NCBI GenBank assembly: GCA_002794735.1
Contig: NBAZ01000010.1
Coordinates: forward strand, 1,054,001 to 1,118,000
Length of the DNA stretch: 64,000 nucleotides
Direction of reading: 5' to 3'
DNA from: Pyrrhoderma lamaoense
Lineage: Eukaryota > Basidiomycota > Agaricomycetes > Hymenochaetales > Hymenochaetaceae
Below, in pieces: positions 24,533 to 37,575 of this stretch; positions within the stretch are counted from its first letter, which is position 1; the number at the start of each line of letters is the position of its first letter. A program made the position numbers and the translations under genes. Below the pieces are notes generated by a model, which was not told the DNA's origin, did not search any database, and was given only the letters and a program-made list of their open reading frames with translations.

Positions 24533-25169
24533 ATGTCCTTCACAAATTTGTATTACAAACGCGTGCGTTTATCTCTTGTCGTTGGGATAGCATCCTATGA
24601 AGACTAAATGTATATCCGGGATAAAATGACTTGGGTAGGCAGCAGGAACCGAGAAGAGTTGTTACGTCTGCAATAGGCCTACAAAGACTGTACTTGCAAC
24701 GAAAGACAGCGTCGATTTCTTCTACGCATGTGATGGACATCTCACAGACCATGGATTCGCAACTTTGATTACAGGTTTGGGAGGTGTCTCCGGTGCACGA
24801 AGCTCCACCGTCAGTGAGGAGGAGATACAGAAGGCAAAAGAAGAATATGAAGCAAGACAGAAGAAACGGAAGGAGAAGGAGGAGAAAGAAAAGGAGGACA
24901 GGAAGGAAAAAGATGTATCAACCAAGGATGAAAAGGATGGTGTCGAAAGGAAGGAGAGGGAGAAAGCTGAGGAGAAAAAGGCAGCTACTGTTCAGTCCCC
25001 ACTGTCCTCGGGCGGGTCCTCACCACCTACGAATACCCACCAACGATACACCCTTCATCGTGAGATATTTGCCATGCGTCTTGACATTCATAAAAAGCGC
25101 CGGCAAGCTGCTCAGGCTAAGAATATTGCACCTCGCCTTCCTTCTGCACCACGAGGATCACTGAGTTGA
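24533..25169 (+). CDS. VFA1: Vps4-associated protein 1 (Vfa1) family
   Basis: In yeast Vfa1 binds the AAA ATPase Vps4 and stimulates it during ESCRT-III disassembly at endosomes. Exons: 24533-24562 (MSFTNLYYKR) and 24639-25169. Exon 2 reads AAGTEKSCYVCNRPTKTVL, then DFFYACDGHLTDHGFATLI; the two CxxC-type pairs form the zinc-binding N-terminal module typical of the family. After it comes a long Lys/Glu-rich coiled coil (EEEIQKAKEEYEARQKKR) and a Ser/Pro linker. The C-terminus RYTLHREIFAMRLDIHKKR fits the Vps4-binding end. The short first exon is chosen because its donor GTGCGT and phase 0 join give the conserved N-terminus. Confidence 0.85.
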
Positions 25170-26100
25170 AACAAGTTATACGCTCGTACCGTCTTAGGTA
25201 TAACTATTGGCTTCATCATCACTCTGGTGACAATTGTGCTGACATGCTCTCAGTTGTATCATTTCCATGTCGACTCTCTATTTCTAAGTGCCGTTGATCT
25301 GTTTGTACTAACATATATTGCTTGATGTCTAATTCGGGTGATAGTGAGCTAACTTGAGGTTGTATATTATAATTCAGGTTGAATATCTCGTGAAGCGATA
25401 TAGATTATCGGCGTATACCTGACTCCATGTTTTAATCACATTAATTAAACTTCGTAAGCACAATAGCCTAGGTTGCCGAACACAACATCTCTTCAATCAT
25501 GACCCTTCTTAGAGAGTGCAAACTCCCTTATAGTGTTACACTAGGACATGTATATCTTTGAAGACATAAGAAACTCATATGAGATACAAAGCACTTTTGA
25601 AACGAGACAGAGAAGAGAAACTCCCGATTCCTGACCTTCTTGATCTTTATTAGCTTTGAGATTTTGAAAACGAAGTGCTGGTCTTGGTTATCTACTCGAA
25701 AGAGGGTGAAAGCCTCAGAATGATCCGCATGTGTATAATCTTACATTGGTTGTCGGTGGTTCTGAGAAACATTCCATATGAAATACATGCACGTAATCAC
25801 AGATAATACATATATATATCCATCATACAGTACTCGGCTTAATCGTTATACATGATCCTAAATTTGCAGGAGATTTGCAGAATCAAGAGTTTTGAAGAAA
25901 GATGTTGTTACTTAAAGTGGTATCAACTCCGCGGCTCGGTTTCAGTCGGGAAGCCGAAACGTTCTCTCCGCGTGTTTTCAACATAAACCTGAGTCTATAA
26001 GGCTTCTTCGCTCATCGAAGTAAGCCTTAACAGCTTTCTTAGCTCCATTCTTTTGATCAAAAGCTACTTGGTCCGGTACCACAAAAAAAAAATAAGAAAA
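25170..26100. other. Intergenic: VFA1 3' region and ACBP promoter
   Basis: About 0.9 kb, A/T-rich. It contains an AT dinucleotide stretch near 25808 and a GTTTCAG...GCCGAAAC imperfect palindrome near 25938-25960. I see no gene or RNA element. Confidence 0.4.
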
Positions 26101-28207
26101 ATGGATCCTCAACTCATAGATGCTCAGTTCGACAGAGCTGTCCAGATCGTTCAGAGTCTCCCCAAGAATGGCCCAATTCAGACAGGATACGAAGAGAAAT
26201 TGGCAATGTACAGGCACGTATATCATACATATTATATGGACCTTTTTTTTATCAACTACTAACGTAGCGATCATCCGACTATTGCAGTCTTTATAAACAA
26301 GGTAAGACCGATGTCTACTCAGAAAGATAGATAAAGGCGAACGCCAACTTTGACGCCACTTGCATTTTACATTTCACTATCCTCAAAACGTGCATAGCTA
26401 CTGTTGGTAATGTTACGGGCGCTAGACCTGGTATGTGGGATATGCTTGGGCGGGCTAAGTGGTATGTACTATCGTCATTCTTCACTCAAATATAGAGTTT
26501 CACGTGTTTTCCTACTCCAATTTAATACCATTTCACAGGGATGCTTGGGCAAAGCACAAGGATTTAAATTCTTATGAAGCAAAATGGCAATATGTTGAAG
26601 AATTATTGCGTGTAAGATTAGGCTGCATTACGCACCTTTGAGAGGATAGTACTGAAGTTGTTACTATTAGGTTCTCCGGAAATACTCTGACAAGACGGTA
26701 GCTCGGGATCTTGTTAGGGAACTCGAGGCATTCGAAAATGACCCCTCTAACCCCGTCATTAGTGGTAGCTAATTTATGCACTTCTATTATGGACCTTTAT
26801 ACTCATTTGAACGATATTTCAGGTTCCTATTCTACTCATGAAGACGATTCTTCTGATTCAGAAGCTGAGTTAGAACGCTCAGCTCACCGGAGACGAATAT
26901 CTCAATCATATCAAAATATGCAACAACAACAGCAGCAGCCAATTCATGATCCAGAGGGTGAAGATAGTGACTCAGAGGGTGAACGTGATGATCGACTGGG
27001 AGCGGGTCTACACGGTCAACCTGTGTCACAGAATCCGATCTTGAATCAAAGTCTCCTTGGTCGTCCTCAAAGTTCGCTATCGACTCAGAGGTACCGTACT
27101 CCCATGGGGTCATTTGTTATGTCTCCACCACCAGCCACCGGAGCCCCTTCATCCCATATGTATCCCTCTCAAGCAGCCGAACTGATGCGACATCATTCCC
27201 AACCTCAAATTTACACTCAACACCAACGGTCTCAATCTCAATCTCTTGGGCAGAGTGTGTTCGTTCAGCCTCAATCCGTGCAACACGTCTATGGACCAGC
27301 GAACATGTCCCCTTCCCAGCAGGCAATACCAGCATCCGTTCCGAATGTCCAGCCTATGCCAGGATTTGAAACTCCCTCCGCTTTTCCAGGACCATCACCT
27401 CCAGGATCGACAACTAGTATGCTTCCTTCCACATCTGGGACGTCAGCTATGGGTGGAAGCACTTTCACGCATATTGAACATCCATATCCTGCAAATATGT
27501 ACCCAGGTCATCCTGAATATCATCACAGTAGTAACGCTAGCCCGGCCAAGTTACACAGGGACAAGGTGTAGCTGGTTCTGGTCAAGTATGAGTGCCGCAC
27601 GCTCCCTTTACAACGTGCTGTGGAAAATCTTCAAGGGCATGTAACTGCCCTACAAGAACGAATGGATATCTTAGAATCTAGAATAATGGGAGGAACACCC
27701 TTTGCTTCCCGTTCTTCATTGACAGGACCGGTTGTACGCCGAGGTTCTCCACATAGCTCTCCTTATGAATCTTACTTCTCTGGAGGCAGGTGTGGTCCCG
27801 GACCAGATGATTCTTTCAACTACTTCAGAAAATCATACTGGTCGTGGTTAACTACGTCTGAACTAGACGAAGATTACTTTGGGTGGGATCATATGGGTCT
27901 TTGGAGTGTGACTCTGAAGCCATTGGCTAAAATGACCCGGTTCCTGGTACGAGTTGTCGCTTTTCTTGTGTCTCGGAGGGAAGGGGAATCTGGGAGAACG
28001 AGAATGTTATCACCCGGTCTTGCTGTGTTACGTCGCTTACTTTTAGACGCGTCATTTATTATTGTTATGTTGTACTTCGGGAGGAAACTCTGGAGACGAA
28101 GCGGAGTAAGACGGAAAGAAGTCATACGTGCATTGTTGGGTGTTTGGGGTGCGATTGTTGGGAAGAGTGCAGGGAATCCTAGACAGATGGTGGATCGAGG
28201 AGTTTGA
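26101..28207 (+). CDS. Acyl-CoA-binding domain protein with C-terminal membrane segment, in-frame TAG
   Basis: Exons: 26101-26213, 26288-26301, 26399-26462, 26539-26611, 26671-26764 and 26823-28207. The N-terminal ACBP domain reads QFDRAVQIVQSLPKNGPIQ, KLAMYSLYKQATVGNV, RPGMWDMLGRAKWDAW and SYEAKWQYVEELLRVL. It keeps the YKQAT and KWDAW motifs that hold the CoA ligand. A Gln/Pro/Ser-rich linker follows, then a coil LQRAVENLQGHVTALQERMD and a hydrophobic segment LLLDASFIIVMLYFGRKLW, like tail-anchored ACBD5 proteins of peroxisome-ER contacts. The first intron appears to be GC-AG, and exon 2 is 14 nt. A TAG at 27569-27571 interrupts the linker, but the same frame resumes into the coil. An alternative frame (GQVTQGQGVAGSGQV) across that stretch suggests base errors rather than a true stop. 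Confidence 0.8.
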
Positions 28208-28437
28208 TTCTAATCAATTATTTCTTATGACACATTAATGATTATTTGCTGACTATCATGATCTCTTCTTATTTCTCTTTTATCATAGCCAAGTTCTGTT
28301 GTTTGTTTTTGGATTCCATCTTGTACATAAGTATAATGTGTGAATTATTAATATAATTAGCAGTGTTCAATGTACCTAATGAAGTATGCGGAGGATTGGA
28401 AAATAGTAACCTAAGAATAAAAAGTAATGATTCTGCT

Positions 28438-28944
28438 TCATGATTGTCTTGCACTCAGTTGTTGAGCGACTGGTTCTGGAGAGACGGGTTGGACGGCTGG
28501 AAGTTTTTGTCCTTTTGATACGCCCGTAGTCCACATATACTTCAAAACGCCAGGTATTCTTTCGTCCCCCTCTCGGCTGACAACTTTTCCTGTAATTTGA
28601 ATAAAGAGATATACCAATATAGTCAGCCTACAAAAAAAGTCTACAGAAAGTTGTTGAGCAGTAAACGTACCTCGCCAAACGAGTTTTCCCCAGGCCTTCC
28701 CACGTGTACCCTCGTTTCTTAAGGAGACTCGAGATATTTCCCAGTAACTTCCTTCAATACCTTTAGATGTCCATCGCGTTTGGTGTACTCGTGCACCAAC
28801 TCCGTCATTTGGGAGGCGTGAAAGAGTCTCGAATAAGTTACGAGGTTGATTTGAGATGGTTTCGCTGACGGATTTGTCAACCAGACCAGCTACTGCTCGT
28901 GGAAGAGCGGATGTGCTTGACCGTACGACGCGTGTTGCATTCAT
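28438..28944 (-). CDS. Mitochondrial small ribosomal subunit protein, mS34-like
   Basis: Two exons: 28944-28671 and 28589-28438, spliced as VWRG|KVVSREGDER. The central block RLPNDGVGARVHQTRWTSKG and YWEISRVSLRNEGTRGKAW fits the fungal relatives of MRPS34, with the conserved Thr-Arg-Trp. The N-terminus (MNATRVVRSSTSALPRAV) is Arg/Ser-rich without acids, as expected of a mitochondrial targeting sequence. The size of about 140 residues is normal. The family call is from memory of the motif, so another small mitoribosomal protein is possible. The gene is head-to-head with the FGGY kinase, 433 bp apart. Confidence 0.65.
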   Translation of the reverse strand: MNATRVVRSSTSALPRAVAGLVDKSVSETISNQPRNLFETLSRLPNDGVGARVHQTRWTSKGIEGSYWEISRVSLRNEGTRGKAWGKLVWRGTFTAQQLSVDFFCRLTILVYLFIQITGKVVSREGDERIPGVLKYMWTTGVSKGQKLPAVQPVSPEPVAQQLSARQS

Positions 28945-29377
28945 TGTAACGGCAGGGGACTCAAGTGGTGAGTAGACTGTGGCTTTTAGATCTGTCCTAC
29001 AATAAAAGTGTAGGACGGTGTATTAAGCACATGGGAAGTAGATACTATATATGGATGGAAAGAACTCCCCTAGTTGAGTGGCTTCGGTATAACTTCAGAT
29101 TTTGAAATAAAAGAGAATTAATCATTACTTTCAAAAAAAAAATTCCCCATATCTAGGGCTAATACGCGTATAATATACCTTTAGACGACCCCGTTTAATA
29201 TGATACTAGACCGAAATAAATCTTAATTCTGTATTGTATGACATTTGTATGAGTATGAGGGAATTTACTCAGGCCTTTGAGTTCGATCGCGGTTGTCCGT
29301 GGTGCATGCACTAGCTCCGGCCGCAAAGTACCCCACAATATTTACATACCCTTTCTCTCACTCCACATCACACCTTC
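28945..29377. promoter_or_regulatory. Divergent promoter mS34-like / FGGY kinase
   Basis: A 433-bp interval between divergent starts, A/T-rich in the centre with an A9 run near 29132. I see no RNA gene or repeat. Confidence 0.4.
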
Positions 29378-31537
29378 ATGTCTGCAAAACTTACAACCTC
29401 AGCTGGCGGTGACGAACCACTCTACATCGGTATCGATGTCGGTACTGGTTCAGCTCGTGTTGCTCTTGTAGCGCATTCGGGCGGTATCGTCGCCTCTGCA
29501 ACTCAAGATACAATTACATACAGAGACCCGAACGATCATCGTATCTTTGAGCAATCTACGACTAATATCTGGGATGCAATCAAATCATGTGTTGGGAGAG
29601 TTATGTCGGGTGAGGGTAGTGGGGGGAAGCGCATAGACCCAGCTCGTGTTAAGGGCATAGGCTTTGATGCCACTTGCTCTTTGGCCGTTACTGACTTTCA
29701 AGGGAACCCAGTCGTAGTGACTAAGGGTTCTGAAATTGGGAAGCTAGGGGATAGAAATGTCATACTCTGGGCTGACCATCGTGCTGAGAAGGAGGCTAAG
29801 TTGATTAATAGTACGGGGTCGATTGTACTTGATTACGTTGGTGGAGTGATGAGTGTTCGTACTCGTTCATATGTTCAAATCAAAAGAAAACAGATCTGAA
29901 ATGAATGGTATCTATAGCTTGAAATGGAAATTCCAAAGACTCTTTGGCTTAAAAATAATATGAATCCGGATCTTTTTTCTCGTTGCCAATTCTTTGACCT
30001 TCCCGATTTTCTGACCTACCGGGCTACTGGCGAGATAACGCGATCTGCTTGTTCTTTGACCTGCAAGTGTTCCTATGTACCAGATAAGGGTGATGATCAC
30101 CCAGCTGGCTGGCAAGACTCGTTCTTTGAGCAGATCGGACTTGAAGAGTTCGTGAAGAATAACTATGCCCAACTCGGTCCCGTTGAGAATGGATTGAAAC
30201 GAGGGAGAAAGAAGACGAACACTTTAACCGCTGGTATTCCCGTAGGGAAGGGTCTTAACAAGAAGTCTGCTGAAGAACTCGGCCTATTGGAAGGTACTCC
30301 TGTTGGAAGTGCCGTTATTGATGCGTGTGTATCATCCTTCTTGAATTATATTCTATGTCTTGTACTGAATTGAGTCAGTTATGCAGGGTGGGTTGGAACT
30401 ATTGCGGCAAAAGAAACAGCCGATGCTCCTGTAGCTTCTTTAGATAGCTCAAGTAATCGACTTGCTCCGTGTGCTGGTACATCTACTTGCTTTATTGTTC
30501 AATCTCCAGAAGGTGTCTTCGTACCCGGTGTTTGGGGACCTTACAAAGATGCGATCTTCCCTGGATGGTGGATGAATGAGGGTGGTCAAAGCTCAACTGG
30601 ACAGGTTTGTGCTCTAATCTATATATTATGTGTATAATGGTATAATAGTACTGATAAATTGCTACAGTTGATCGATTTCATGATTACTACACATCCCGCA
30701 TATCCACAACTTAAGGAGATAGCAGAAAAAGAGAAAACTAGTATCCATATTGGTGAATGTCCCTATGGCAATTTGTATCTGATATGAAAACTAAACCCGT
30801 ATATGTAGTTTTGGCGAATCAGCTTGAAAGGCTCCGGCAGGAAAAAGGCGTAGAAACGTTGACTGAATTAACGAAGGATATGCACTTATACCCAGATCTT
30901 CATGGTAGGCTCCATGCTATAATAAGTATAGGATATTTTACCTACTATTTGATCCCTAGGAAACCGATCACCCATAGCGGATCCTACTATGAAAGGGTCT
31001 ATCATGGGGCTTACGCTCGACAGTTCCTTACATGATTTAGCCCGAAAATTCCACCTCACACTCGAAGCGATCGCCCTCCAGACACGGCATATAGTAGACT
31101 CGATGAATGCTGCTGGACATAAAATCACTGAGCTTTATATGAGTGGTGGACAAGCGAAGAATGCAAAGCTTATGCAGTTGTTTGCTGATGTTGTCGGAAC
31201 GCCTGTGATCCTACCCGAGTCAACTGCTGATGCCGTTTCTCGAGGGTCCGCAATGTTAGCGCGTTATGCAGCTGAGAAGCAACAGGGAAATGCAGACAAG
31301 AACCTGCTCTGGGATATTATGGTTCGCACCGCTTGTAATTCAAAGATAATACTAATATGATATCGTTTACTCTCTGCCACCGTGTTTACAGGTCCAAATG
31401 ACGCCCGCAGGGTCGCTTGTATCGCCTTCTGCTTCCCTCGTGAAAAGAAACTTTTAGAAGCCAAATACAAGATTTTCAGAGAAAGTATTGAGATCCAAAA
31501 GCGTTGGAGGGCCGAGATGGAAGCTGCGAGTAAATAA
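29378..31537 (+). CDS. FGGY-family carbohydrate kinase (D-ribulokinase type, YDR109C/FGGY)
   Basis: Phosphorylates a pentulose, probably D-ribulose, as shown for the yeast YDR109C and human FGGY proteins. Exons: 29378-29854, 29918-30324, 30379-30604, 30668-30752, 30809-30904, 30960-31321 and 31392-31537. Motifs: the phosphate-1 loop YIGIDVGTGSARVALV, KGIGFDATCSLAV, VILWADHRAEKEA with the substrate-contacting WxDxR, SLEMEIPKTLWLK, GWVGTIAA, the catalytic region APCAGTSTCFIV, NRSPIADPTMKGSIMGL, and the C-terminal nucleotide loop ELYMSGGQAKNAKLMQLFA. The frame is complete. Exon 2 joins through ATTGATGC|TTATGC, giving IDAYAGW. Confidence 0.93.
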
Positions 31538-31805
31538 GCGCATCAGTGAAGGGAAAATGTAAACTATTCTGTAGATTCCATGATGAAACATGATAGATGC
31601 CGTATAAAGTGGAAGGGTTTAATGAAGATTTACTGTGTAGGATTGTCAAATGGAATAGACTTGTGTACCAGATAACACTTTAGTGTGACGAAAAAATAGC
31701 GTCTTTGGGTCATGAGCAATATTATTAGATGGTACTCAATAAATTGCGACATATCTGTCTGCTGGAATGACACTACGATGATACATTGAAAAACTGGATA
31801 AAGCA

Positions 31806-33492
<1,687 letters not shown>

Positions 33493-33715
33493 GGCGGGCT
33501 GAGTATAAATAAGCTCAAGCTTTTACTTTTGAGATGAGTTTGACCTGATCTGGGCCTGGAAGAGAAATTTCGGATGATCGTCATGGATCCATTTTTAGAC
33601 ACCCTTTAGTCTCTGCAACATGGGTTCAAAGTTGTCCGCCACTAATTCTCATCTGTTTTCACTACACTCATCTCACATTCATCTCTATACCCTACTACAA
33701 GCATAAAACTGAAAT
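33493..33715. promoter_or_regulatory. Divergent promoter KRR1 / NCBP3-like
   Basis: A 223-bp gap between divergent start codons, with no evident TATA box. Confidence 0.5.
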
Positions 33716-35018
33716 ATGGACGTCTATACAGAGGATGTGTCCTTTGGTGATGCTTCCTTTGGATTGTCCTACGACAACAGCACAACATACGAAGAACAGG
33801 TTGCTGCACTCGCAGTAGAAACACCAACAAATGGTGCTCCCGACCTCTTAAATAGGATAAGTTCAAACAAAGTTTATTTACCGCCTGATAGTATGGCCAA
33901 AGGAAAGGTGCGCGTCGTCTCCGAGTGAACGAGCTCGTGCGGCGACTGTCTAACGTCAAGAGTTTTCGCCTTACCCCCTTTCAACATGCATTTTGGGATC
34001 CAGCGCAAAAGACCGGATACAGAAGAAGTCGATATGGAGGAGGATGATAATGTACTAGGGACTACAAGTATGAGACTCCTATATACTTGTTCATGTTAGA
34101 TTGGTTGTATTAATCTCAATGTACTGACTTTTTAGTCGGCGGACAACGTCCAAACGCACTATACCTACAGGGTACACCCATCACTCATCTACCTACGAAT
34201 AATATATTTGCATATGCTCGAAATTTTGGCTCAGATCCAGTCGGTCTTGAATGGATAGACGACTCGTCATGCGTGCTTATTTTTGCCACAAATGCGGCTT
34301 GCAGAACTGCACTCAGTGCCTTTGCTAGGACTCCCGGAGAAGAGCCAGATTTTGACGGATGCGTAGCTGCAAAGCCCGTTCCATTAACTATATGGCCACC
34401 AGAGGCTCGTATTAACAAGACACTTGGTGTGACAGAGGGTCTAGAAGGACAACTTCTCGTTCGAATCGCAAGGATGGACGACAAGAAGGTCCGCGGTGCA
34501 TCAAAGCGCAGCGCTTTTTACCAGAAACACGGCATGGATGCTGGGAAAGATCCCAACGCCCATACTATCAAACGTGTTCCGGATACGGATGGAGTCGTGA
34601 AGCGCAGAAAGACTCAAGAAACAGACGATGATGAAAAACGCAAACAACTAGACGATGAACTCGATGACTTCTTACGTGATGGGAGTGACAACGCCAGTGA
34701 CCGAAGTATCTCACCTCCGTCCTCGCCTCCATCCAAAATGCGTTCGGACTACATCATCGGTGACGGACGAAGAACCAAGCGTAGCTTGTTACAAAGAGCT
34801 TCCTTAATGCGTGAGCATCATATTGATCCCTTAGATAAAGATTCTACGCATCGGGGGGAGAGTCGTCGACAAAGACAAAGGGGGATAAAGGACACAGGGG
34901 TGCTGACAGAGAACGGGGCAAACGTACTGCGAGGGGCGACGGGAAGAAGACGAGATCTGTCAAAACTGCTGAAGAATTAGACGCTGAATTAGATGCTTTT
35001 TTGAATGAAAGAAGCTAG
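33716..35018 (+). CDS. Nuclear cap-binding protein subunit 3-like (DUF2414), frame interrupted
   Basis: Homologue of metazoan NCBP3, an RRM-like cap- and mRNP-associated protein. Exons: 33716-33907, 34004-34067 and 34136-35018. The core reads NALYLQGTPITHLPTNNIF and GLEWIDDSSCVLIFATNAA, the DUF2414 RRM-like fold. Next is LLVRIARMDDKKVRGASKRS, then RSDYIIGDGRRTKRS and a Lys/Arg/Glu-rich tail. In the sequenced frame the product stops at 34978-34980. One frame over, the end reads KTAEELDAELDAFLNERS and stops at 35016-35018, which is the Asp/Leu-rich terminal motif seen in mRNA-export adaptors. One G seems missing in the G6 run 34853-34858. The N-terminal exon boundary is inferred from the KGK|RKRPDTEEVDMEE join. 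Confidence 0.8.
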
Positions 35019-35406
35019 TTTTCGTTTATTACTCTTATACGACACGCCTTAAACAACCAGTCTTGGGTTTCCTGAATAACTGGCTATGGTATTTTTGTGT
35101 GTATAGCGGTCAACGCCCCCCTCAGTATACATTCTCAACGAGCATCCTTATTATTTAATGTACCTTTGATGCATGTCTATGTTCCATATCACTATTACAA
35201 TATCATCTGCTGTTAATACTATCGTCCTCTCCATGGTTCACGTACTCATACATTTTTTGTAGTATTATGAAAAGTATCAAACAAAAATCGGAATACTCCG
35301 TCGGAGCTTAAAATCTGTATCGATTTCGTCATCAATCACCTCCAGATTAAATATCCAGTAACCACACTTCCATGTCCCTCTGACTTGCGTGATCAAGAGT
35401 GTTTAC
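35019..35406. other. Intergenic between NCBP3-like and the 35.4 kb gene
   Basis: Holds the 3' end of one gene and the promoter of the next, both on the plus strand. I see no other feature. Confidence 0.4.
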
Positions 35407-36827
35407 ATGGATAGGGCATGCAGCACCGGTATACTGGATGATAGTGCTAGGAAAAATGAATCTGACAAAGTTAATGCTTCTGAGAAGAATAAAGATGGAC
35501 AGCTTGCTCCTCTCTGTTACCCTCAACGTGACTCTGAGTTGGATTCTTCAGGTTCTCTCTTCTCGCGCTTCAGGCAGAGTATTAACAACTCATCTCTGGT
35601 AAATCTATTTGGGCAACACTCTTCTTCTCAAAATCCAACTATATCTGGTCATGAAAATGAAATTGAGAGTATAAACTGCCTTGATACCAATACATCTGAC
35701 ACTGTATGTCCTAGTTTTGGTAAACCTTCTTTGGTCAAGCAAATTATTACTTCTGCTCCTGCTCGCTCTCGCTCTGAAACTATAGGATCTTCAATATCGG
35801 ATACTTCTGTCTCTTCTAACTCTCCTTCTTCTTTGTCTCCCTCGCCTAGTATATTTTCTCCCGTCTCCACCTGTTCTCAACCTACTATTGCTACATCTGT
35901 TTCAGGAAATGATCTGGACTATAAATGGTCCCCTACTTTTTCATCTCTTTCTCCTATGGAAACTCCGTCTCAGTTATCCTCAGATATGCGAATAGATTCA
36001 AACCAGGTGAACACTGCATATATCCAGAATTCGGAAGGACACCACTCGTCTATACATAATCACGACATTGGGGTTATTAAGGACGTAAGAAAGGGAAAAA
36101 GTCCTGCACTTCCGTCTGTAAGAATTCTTATAACTTTTGCTGGGTCACTCCTAATAGTCGCTATCATAAAATCAGCCTTTGGATGCTCTCCTTCCCGACA
36201 TAATAGATAACAGGCGCTCAACCAATGTTCTTCAAAACTTGGAAGATGTCGAATCAAATGGAGACTGGTGGGGTCTAGCACACACATTGGATATTAGCCG
36301 TCGAGATAGACGTATTTCGGACACTTCCTCAAGTGCAGCAGGGGAACACTCTAAGGTTGGTGTGGCTGCCATTACTCTGTGTATAAGTGTGTATTGACAC
36401 ATCGACAGAGTCGTGCTTCCTGGGCTGCACTACACCAGTCAAGTATTCCATCTATATATGCGGATGCCAGTTTCCAGGAGTGGCAACACTGGCACCGTGC
36501 TCTGGAGAAAGTCGAACTCCGCCGGCGTCGAAAACGCACGATAGACTTCTCCGAGGAATCTGAACACTTGGCACAATTATTTGTTGATGAGACATATGCC
36601 AGACGGGCAGTGGAGATATATGTTGAGTTTACTGATGTTCTTCCTCCCACTCAACAGATGCTCATAATTTACAGGAGAGCAATCTTACTCCAGAAGAATT
36701 CTCGGATGCCCTATTGTGGGTAGAATACGCTGTCGAACGAAGACCCGTAAGCTACAACTTCATTTGCATGGGCATGCTGCTGATTGTACTACAGGATCCG
36801 TACTATCCCCTGAAAATCATAATCTAG
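35407..36827 (+). CDS. Unrecognised Ser-rich protein, frame interrupted
   Basis: I do not recognise a family. Model: exons 35407-36117, 36176-36355, 36409-36746 and 36795-36827. The first exon encodes a Ser/Pro/Thr-rich, probably disordered region (SDTSVSSNSPSSLSPSPS). After the first splice the protein becomes helical and charged: PLDALLPDIIDNRRSTNVLQ, ASFQEWQHWHRALEKVELR, RRKRTIDFSEESEHLAQLF and YARRAVEIYVEFTDVLPP. An apparent membrane segment after codon 236 (ILITFAGSLLIVAII) is intronic, since GTAAGA at 36118 and an acceptor at 36174 remove it. The frame then shifts near 36646-36648 (a CCC run) and continues NLTPEEFSDALLWVEYAVER. One missing C would repair it. The start could be another nearby ATG. 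The gene is well-formed enough to be real, but its role is unknown. Confidence 0.6.
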
Positions 36828-37575
36828 GATGGGTTCTGAAGGGACATCGTTCGTTCACTTGTCTTCGAGAACTTAAAGAAGTACCGTTATATGACATATG
36901 AAGACTGAATTCTTTCTGCTATTACATCTCGCTCTCGTTTGTTTCTGTCCAAAGGATTTGCTTCATGGAATGCCTCGAATTAGCATGAATTAGATGTGTT
37001 TATAATCGTATACTATTGTATTGTACATTATAATTTTTATTCCGCAGGTACAGAGATGTATATAGATATGTAATATATGATGAAAGATAACCAGAAAATA
37101 TATCATTTCATAATATAGCTGAAGGCAAGACGAAGTTAGTAAAGGCCAGAAAACATTGATAGAAGTATGAGAGAGAGAGAGAAGGAAGAGAATGGGTCTC
37201 AGAAACTTTAAAAAAGCAGCCTAGGGTATTTTCGACACATCACTACAAAAAGTAGCGTTCGGTGGTAATACCAACTTTTACACATCATTGAATGTGGTAT
37301 ATTCAAGGGGGAGGAAAGACATGAAACTCGATTTCTCACCTTTGATGTATAAACAAGAGACAGATAGAAGATGGAAGTCAAGGTCTGAGAGTACGGTACG
37401 AAAATTTCACCTTTTTGTACCCATTAAGTTTTCCCAGAAGATCTTTCCTAGTTTGGAAATTAGTAGCCTGCGTCTAGTAAAGCAAAAGTTTAACATTAGC
37501 TGCACTTGATAGAATAAAATCCCGCACCTCAACAACGTTAAACTTTGCAGAAGCAGACTCGAAGACGAGAAAAAA
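36828..37575. other. Intergenic: 3' region and ESF2 promoter
   Basis: A/T-rich. It has a GA dinucleotide run near 37168 and short frames without coding character. Confidence 0.4.

Noticed and set aside
36118..36175. Membrane-like segment ILITFAGSLLIVAII in the 35.4 kb gene
   Set aside because: It lies between a GTAAGA donor and a TCAG acceptor, and removing it restores a longer protein frame, so it is an intron.
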